DNA of 64,000 nt from Aradus depressus (taxonomy: Eukaryota; Arthropoda; Insecta; Hemiptera; Aradidae). Shown in pieces: positions 58,501 to 64,000 of this stretch. The stretch spans positions 13,680,249 through 13,744,248 of the forward strand of contig OY759223.1 in NCBI GenBank assembly GCA_963662175.1, in the 5' to 3' direction. The notes under the pieces were generated by a model. That model worked only from the letters and a program-made list of their open reading frames with translations, was not told the origin of the DNA and ran no database searches. The first letter of the stretch is position 1. Every line of letters begins with the position of its first letter. The position numbers and the translations under genes are program-made.

Positions 58501-61500
58501 TTTTATTGTTATTTTGTTTTCTTTCTCTTTTCTATATTTCGCACATTGTGACCTGAGGAAGGCAGGTGAGAACGTCCCGAAATGTCGTCGTGAAAAAGAC
58601 ACTTCCAGAAAAGTTATCAAAAATTATTTTCTTAATTTTAAGAAAATTAAAAAAAAAAGTGTATCTACTGTATTTATTATATACTTTATCTACTATTATA
58701 ATATTATTATTTTCGTACTCATATTTTCAAATATTTATTTATTCATTTATTATTATTTTTTAGTAGTATTGTTAATTCTATTCCATCTGTGTCAGACTCT
58801 AAGGCCTCATTCAGATGAGTGACTTTTGTCACGGTGACTTTTCTGAAAATGTCGCCGTGACATTGAGGTATTCACACGGTGAGGCCACTGTCACGGTGAC
58901 TTTAAAGAAAATCTTGAGACCAGTCTAAAAATGGATGTCGTCGAGGTTGCAGCTATTTGTGCTCGCTCTGGTTATAAGAAATCGTAAAAAGAATAGAAAA
59001 AAAAAAATACTGGGTCCATCCAATTTTCTGTGAACGATTTTTAAAAGGTAAATTTTATACTTTGCACGAGAAATTGAAGGGATATCCCATCAAATTTTTT
59101 GGATATTATAGAATGAGTTTGGAAAGCTTTGACAGTTTGCTGAATCTGTTGACCCCCTATGTCTTCAAGATACAAACATGCGACAGTCTATTCCACCCTG
59201 CCCGTTTTTCTATTTCTTCAATTCATATCTCGTTTTGTATATCTTCTTCACATATACTGAAGTTTTTTTTTCCAAACAACAGAAAATAATATAACCAAAT
59301 TACAACCTTCCTTGGTGACATCTGTCACTTTGCATGTGAACAGGACGGGAGTGACTTTTTTTTGTTACGTCGAGTCACCAGCTTGCACAAAATCACTCGG
59401 CTGTCACGTCGCCTCGTGTGTACACCACCATTAGGCTCCAATACTGAAGGTGGAGAATGACAAAATGTTGCGTGACAAAAGTCACTCGTATGAATGGGGC
59501 CTAAGAGTTAATATCTGTTTAAATTAGTATCTAAATTATAAGCTATCTTAATGTAAACATTCTTATGACGTATCCTATTACCGTGTTATGGTTTAACCGA
59601 AATAAAATTATTAATATAAATAAAATGTTTGTGATTACCCTGGTGAGATGAGTGAGACAAGAGGCGGAGATGTCAGACAGACGAATACAGTTCTGAGTGG
59701 ACTCCTTGAAGCCACCTCTGAACATAGCTTCAAATACGGGGCAGGAGTGACTTAATGACTCTTTGTTGGCAGACACTGTTGAGCCATCGTCCAAGGAAAA
59801 ACGAACATTAAACTCGTTACGAACGTTACCAATCTCACAGGAATTGCAAATCTGTAAACAATGCATACAAACATTTAAGAAACGTAAAAAAAAAAAATTA
59901 AAGCTTTTCTAAAATATACTTTATGCGTATTTTAATTACTGAAAAATAGACTTTCTCTTTTCGCAGGCGATCTGTGTTGGGTGGGAATTTGAATAACAGA
60001 CATTTAAAAAAATTAATTCCAATGTTAGATGTCGCATTTTATGTTGTAGAAACAATAGTAGACAGGTAATAGAGAAGATAATCAATGCAACATAAATGCG
60101 ACATCTTATATTATGTCGAAATTAATTTTTAAATGTATAGTTACTTATTGTGACTCATGCCCGGGCTTTAACTACGAGGTCATATCGCCTACTACCAGAG
60201 CGCTCTTTCGTCACTCTGGTGGACATGAGCCCGACTCTACTACCTAAATTTTGCCTACCCTAAATTTTTATTCACCTGGGGATCTTTAACGAGTAGTACC
60301 TGACATCGTACAGGCTCGGGACCATCGCTTAACGTCCCATCCGAGGGACGGCGTGCTTAAGTTTATTTTACCTCACAGATAAAATAAACCAAGAGCCTCG
60401 GCCGGGTTTCGAACCCACGACCTTGAGCTCAGAAGGCAAGCATACATACCACTGAGCTACGGGTGCCCTCTTTAAAATGTATATTATTCATATTCCCAGC
60501 CGACATCATCAGCAGAAAGAAAAAGTATATTTTTTACTTTTCAGTGTACTATAATTAAAATGTTAAGTATATTTTCGAAAAAAAAAAAAAAAATCTTTTT
60601 TATATTAATTTTTTACTCTTTAATAGTAATAAATGAAGCAAATATCTGAATAAATGACCTGATGCATGAAAAATGGATAGACTATGAACTGCTCGACTGA
60701 TCTGGCTGGTTGTCACCGGAATAAGACATATGTACTAAGTGTCAGCGGTTTATCTCTAATAGAAGTGACGAAGAAGCAATCGCCAGATTTTACATCACCA
60801 AACCGAATTAATATGCTGATATAAAAACCAAATATTGAAGCTAACAATGTATGATTGAGAAGCTGTCTAAATTAAGAATAATTTTTTTCTAGTTGATGGA
60901 TGGTTGGGGTAGGATGAAGTGCGAACTGTCAGTTAAAACTTATGAAGAAAAAAATTACTAATATTTTCAACCAAACATGAGTTAAAAATGAAGGACTATG
61001 AAAAAAAGTCAAATTCGGGTTATATTAGGCAGTTCAGCTAGTATGTACTGAGCAACGGTTGAACACGTAACTGTTATTGATGACCAACATTTTCTATTAA
61101 CCCCTAAAAACGTTAAAAATATGTCTAAAATAGAATAAATAAATTAAAAATAAACAAAAATCGCAGTACAAAAAAAAGTCAAATATATAACTCAGGAGCA
61201 GTAAAAAGTGAAAAGTGGTGTCTAAAGTCAAAAACCGTGGTGAGGCGCCTGTCTGTTATGTTAGGTTTTATGACTCATGCCCGGGCTTTAACTACGACGT
61301 CATATCGCCTACTACCAGAGCGCTCTTTCGTCACTATGGTGGACATGAGCCCGACTCTACTGTGGGAGTCCTAAATTTTGCCTACCCTAAATTTTTATTC
61401 ATTTAGGGCAGGGGTCTTTAACGAGTACCTGACTTCGTACAGGCTCGGGACCATCGCTTAACGTCCCTTCCGAAGGACGGCGTGCTTAAGTTTATTTCAC

Positions 61501-63450
61501 CCCCCAGATAAAATAAACTAAGGGCCTCGGTCGGGTTACGAACCCACGAACTTGAGCTCAGAAGACAAGCACGCATACCACTGAGCTACCGGCGCCCTCC
61601 GTCTGTCTGTTATGTTGTCTATAATATAACGAGGTCGCCCGACCATGTTTTTTTAGAAATTTTCGTTAACAAACCCCAGGTTAAGGTTGTGCTTCAGTGA
61701 ATTATTCCAACGGTCCTTCTCTCCAATTTGGTGTTTTGTTATCTTCAGATAACAATCCTATTATTGACTTTTTTTTTACTTTTCACTCCTTTTTGGGTTA
61801 TATTTAACTTTTTTTCGTAGTCGAGTTTTTGTTTAATTTCACTCAACGAATACGAATACTCAGTTCAAATAGTGTTGGGGCTACAAATGTTCGAATCATT
61901 CGTAACCTATTTGAATTGATTAATCGTATTCGTTAAGTAACAAATCGCGTATCATGATGAAAATAGTAGTTCGTTGTTTTGTTTGCTCCGCTTTAGGAGT
62001 ATATATAAGAGTTAGTTAATGTGACTCATGCCCGAGGTTTAACTACAAGGTCATATTAACTACTACCAGAGCGCTCTCTCGGCACTCTGGTGGACATGAG
62101 CCCGACCCTACTATGAGAGTCCTAAATTTTTATTCACCTAGGGTAGGGATCTTTAACAAGTATCTGACATCGTACATACAATAGCTCAACGTCCCATCAG
62201 AAGGACGACGTGCTCAAGGTTCTTTATCATTTTTTCATAGGGATATATAAGATATTCTAATATTTTCATATTTTAATACAATAGATTATAATGAAAGAAA
62301 ATCTTACCTCCATTGGGGTCTGCGGGTTTTCAGTTTTCAAAGTAAAGAAAAGACTATGGAAAGACGCCACAGCCTCGTCCACTTTGGTCGACAAAGATTC
62401 CTCTAGTAACTTCAATGCGTTATGTGAAAGAAGCAGCTTGCGAAGCAGGCTCGGCTGTCTGTTGGATAGATAAGATTCAGTAATAAAATAATAATTTAAA
62501 CCAAATAAAAAAATATTAAATCAGAAAAGTTAGTATTTGAAAATATTTACTTTTATCACTCATATAAATATATTTTGTATATATTTAAATAAAAAACTGT
62601 CCAAATTGAAATATAAATTAAATATTATACATGAAGAACCCGAGCTTCAAAGCCCTGTAAGGCATTTCACAAGTCATTGACAATCTATAGTTTCATTGGC
62701 CACAATTCAAATTTGAAGGGCCACCCTGAATATCTTCAGAAATACTTATTCGATCAATATTATGTTTTTGTGATTTCTCATTTTAAAATGAGGTTGTAGA
62801 TCAAGGATCAGAATTTGAAAAGAAAAACATAGCTTCCTATTGGAAAAAAAGTGTCGGGAGCGCAGCCCTCAAGTGATAGGAGATTTAACGATGGGTTTAA
62901 AGACAGGATAAAAAATAGTGAAAGTTGTGCTTGTTCTTGTTTGTAACTACAAACGTCTGAAACTACAAACGGTGAAAATAAGATGTCACCTCAAACTTAG
63001 GCCATCCTATATATCTTCTATTTCTTTTAATTAATCAACTTCATTATCTTCAGTATGTCAACTGAAAATACGAAAATATACACGAAGAGATGGAAATAAT
63101 TGTTTTTTGAGTGCAATTTCAGTGGAGAGGTTACGAAGGGATGTTCACAAAGGTAGTGCATTTTCCGCACACATATAATACTAAAACAAAATGCATATTA
63201 CCTGATGACATGAGGTATGGTGAGTGCAGTGAGAGAGCGGACATCTCCGGAGACAGCAGCCAGCCGATAGATGATCTCCCCCTCTCCCAGGCCAGACTGA
63301 GCAGTGGTTCCGATCTCACGAAGCACATTCAGGCCCGTCTCTCCCAGACGACGACACTCCCAGCAGTCCTCATGACGAGGTCGACACAACCTCCGGTGGA
63401 TCTCCAGGACACTCTCATCGTTCAACAGCATGTTCCAGTAGTGTTTACAC
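55274..63450 (-). CDS. ARMC5-like ARM/BTB protein (3' exons)
   Basis: Five exons join in frame: 63450-63202 (5' boundary approximate), 62458-62308, 59851-59639, 57175-57099 and 55589-55274 (TAG at 55276). The order is: an alpha-helical ARM-type region (CWECRRLGETGLNVLREIGT ... LTALTIPHVIRQPSLLRKLL), a BTB domain, then a C-terminal region (SISDRFLLPELMDKVLKVV ... CVGLPQDVLKYIFTANMTHQ). ARM repeats followed by a BTB domain is the ARMC5 layout. ARMC5 acts as an adaptor for CUL3 ubiquitin ligase. The N-terminal ARM repeats must be off the right edge. All introns are GT-AG. Introns hold a Harbinger remnant, SINEs and a LINE piece. Confidence 0.7.
55880..56725 (+). mobile_element. jockey-like LINE, RT to 3' end
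   Basis: Starts at RT with EIKAGVPQGCSLSPFLYSLY, catalytic motif as YTDDTAILSTH, then DLYLGLHLDRRLTWTIHIRL. After a stop, NKLQIYNTILKPIWTCGIEI and RAWQRDLL-like sequence follow in other frames. Ends in an A-rich tail (AAATAAAATAATAAATAAAC). 5'-truncated. In the intron between ARMC5-like exons 57099 and 55589. Confidence 0.8.
57176..58170. other. ARMC5-like intron, nothing recognised
   Basis: No exon or named element seen. Confidence 0.4.
58178..58383 (+). repeat. Triplicated SINE-derived unit plus SINE 3' fragment
   Basis: A unit of about 42 bp (ATAACTCCTTTATCCCTCCT TAGCTATAACTGGGTAGAC) is present three times in a row and then runs into the SINE body (ATGTAGGGACTCCTATAGTA ... CATGTCCACCAGAG). 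The tandem copies probably arose after SINE insertion. Confidence 0.7.
58803..59501 (+). mobile_element. PIF-Harbinger deletion derivative
   Basis: Terminal repeats GGCCTCATTCAGATGAGTGA (left) and, inverted, TCACTCGTATGAATGGGGCC (right), flanked by TAA on both sides (58800-58802 and 59502-59504), the usual 3-bp target. The + strand codes KYWVHPIFCERFLKGKFYTL, HEKLKGYPIKFFGYYRMSLE and SFDSLLNLLTPYV, the N-terminal part of Harbinger transposases. The DDE part is deleted. In the intron upstream of ARMC5-like exon 57175. Confidence 0.9.
59639..59851 (-). CDS. ARMC5-like BTB-domain exon
   Basis: 71 codons, phase 0 at both ends: EFNVRFSLDDGSTVSANKES, LSHSCPVFEAMFRGGFKEST and NCIRLSDISASCLTHLTR. 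The FxLDDGxxVxANKxxLxxxSPVFxxMFxGGFxES pattern is the BTB fold (dimerisation and CUL3 contact). Confidence 0.85.
60139..60471 (-). repeat. tRNA-derived SINE, nearly full length
   Basis: A - strand copy with boxes A and B, a small deletion (about 12 bp) in the body and a type B tail (CACAATAAGTAAC). Confidence 0.88.
60480..61250. other. ARMC5-like intron, nothing recognised
   Basis: AT-rich, no element named. Confidence 0.4.
61254..61599 (-). repeat. tRNA-derived SINE, full length
   Basis: A - strand copy with head GAGGGCGCCGGTAGCTCAGT and tail ATAAAACCTAAC. The direct repeat GTCTGTTATGTT lies on both sides. Confidence 0.92.
62012..62225 (-). repeat. tRNA-derived SINE, truncated
   Basis: A - strand copy with the 3' half only, diverged; type B tail (GAGTCACATTAACTAAC). 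Confidence 0.75.
62480..63195. other. ARMC5-like intron, nothing recognised
   Basis: No exon or named repeat seen. Confidence 0.4.
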
Positions 63451-63609
63451 CTGCTCGGGCAATGCATAAGGAACGCTTAGACATGTCCTGATGATTTCGT
63501 GATAATATGAAAGAAAAACATTTGCGTCGCGGGACGCGCGGCAGGAGCGGAGCAGAATTTTGGTTGGAAAGTAATTTTAAATTGAAATAATCAAAATTGT
63601 CCATGTAAA

Positions 63610-63865
63610 TGTATTAGGGAAAAGTAATCTATGAATGAAATTATTGGTTTATTGTCACTAAAGTAAGAAACATAAATTTTAGAATATTTTCTACGAATCT
63701 TGCAAAAACTGCGTCTATAGTTGTGCCACGTTTATGTTGATAATCTCTTATTGTAGTGAACTTTCGATCATTAACAATTCTCAGTTTAAATGTGTCAAAA
63801 ATAAACTTAATCAATGGCTTAGCCCTCTCTTCTGCAAAATTACATTCATGATAATTCGCCTTTAG
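63610..63865 (-). other. Short unrecognised open stretch
   Basis: The - strand reads KANYHECNFAEERAKPLIKF then TIRDYQHKRGTTIDAVFARF without stops over roughly 75 codons. The GTTIDAVFAR phrase resembles endonuclease/helicase-associated segments of mobile elements, but I cannot place it with confidence. Confidence 0.25.
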
Positions 63866-64000
63866 AAAAATTTTTTATACTTCTTCAGAGTATACCGCAA
63901 GTGAAAAACGAACATCATTGGCATTATGACACTTTTTTATTTTACTGTCATCTTCACTTTTCATTGTTTACAGTATGATCATGCACGCTAAAACAAACGT

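Noticed and set aside
61215..61406. Small frame ending in the SINE
   Set aside because: Translation of SINE sequence; similar frames occur at other SINE copies (13968, 52531).

Overview
This window is a piece of an AT-rich animal nuclear genome, most likely from an arthropod. Coding sequence is broken into short exons with GT-AG introns and consistent phases. There is a dense load of jockey-like, CR1/L2-like and Penelope-like retroelement pieces, mariner/Tc1 and PIF-Harbinger elements, and a tRNA-derived SINE. Some SINE tails resemble the arthropod TTAGG telomere repeat. The species cannot be named from the sequence alone.

Left part (1-12449, + strand): the 3' part of a gene for a KH-domain, Gln/Pro-rich protein resembling KHDC4 (BLOM7/KIAA0907). 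Ten exons are visible and the 5' exons lie off the left edge. Centre (12450-23468): about 11 kb between genes, filled with SINEs, fold-back elements, MITEs, a 40-bp minisatellite and a T-rich retroelement tail. Right of that (23469-41748, - strand): a second, fuller copy of the same gene with 14 recognisable exons, including the KH-domain exon. The two copies converge tail to tail and keep the same intron positions and phases where compared. One exon is about 98% identical between them and its downstream intron is also clearly alignable, which suggests gene conversion.

41749-46902 holds repeats and a broken Tc1-like transposon with Sleeping Beauty-style paired (IR/DR) ends. A small four-exon gene on the + strand (46903-51642, about 188 residues, not recognised) follows, probably divergent from the second KH gene. 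From 63450 down to 55274 on the - strand lie the last five exons of an ARMC5-like gene (ARM-type region, BTB domain, C-terminal tail), whose 5' part runs off the right edge. A long hairpin sits just after its stop codon.

About twenty full or partial copies of one SINE family are scattered across all regions in both orientations. Several other repeat families form long inverted repeats and share a hammerhead-like core (CTGAAGA, short stem-loop, GAAA). I found no prokaryotic features, no CRISPR array and no intact autonomous mobile element.
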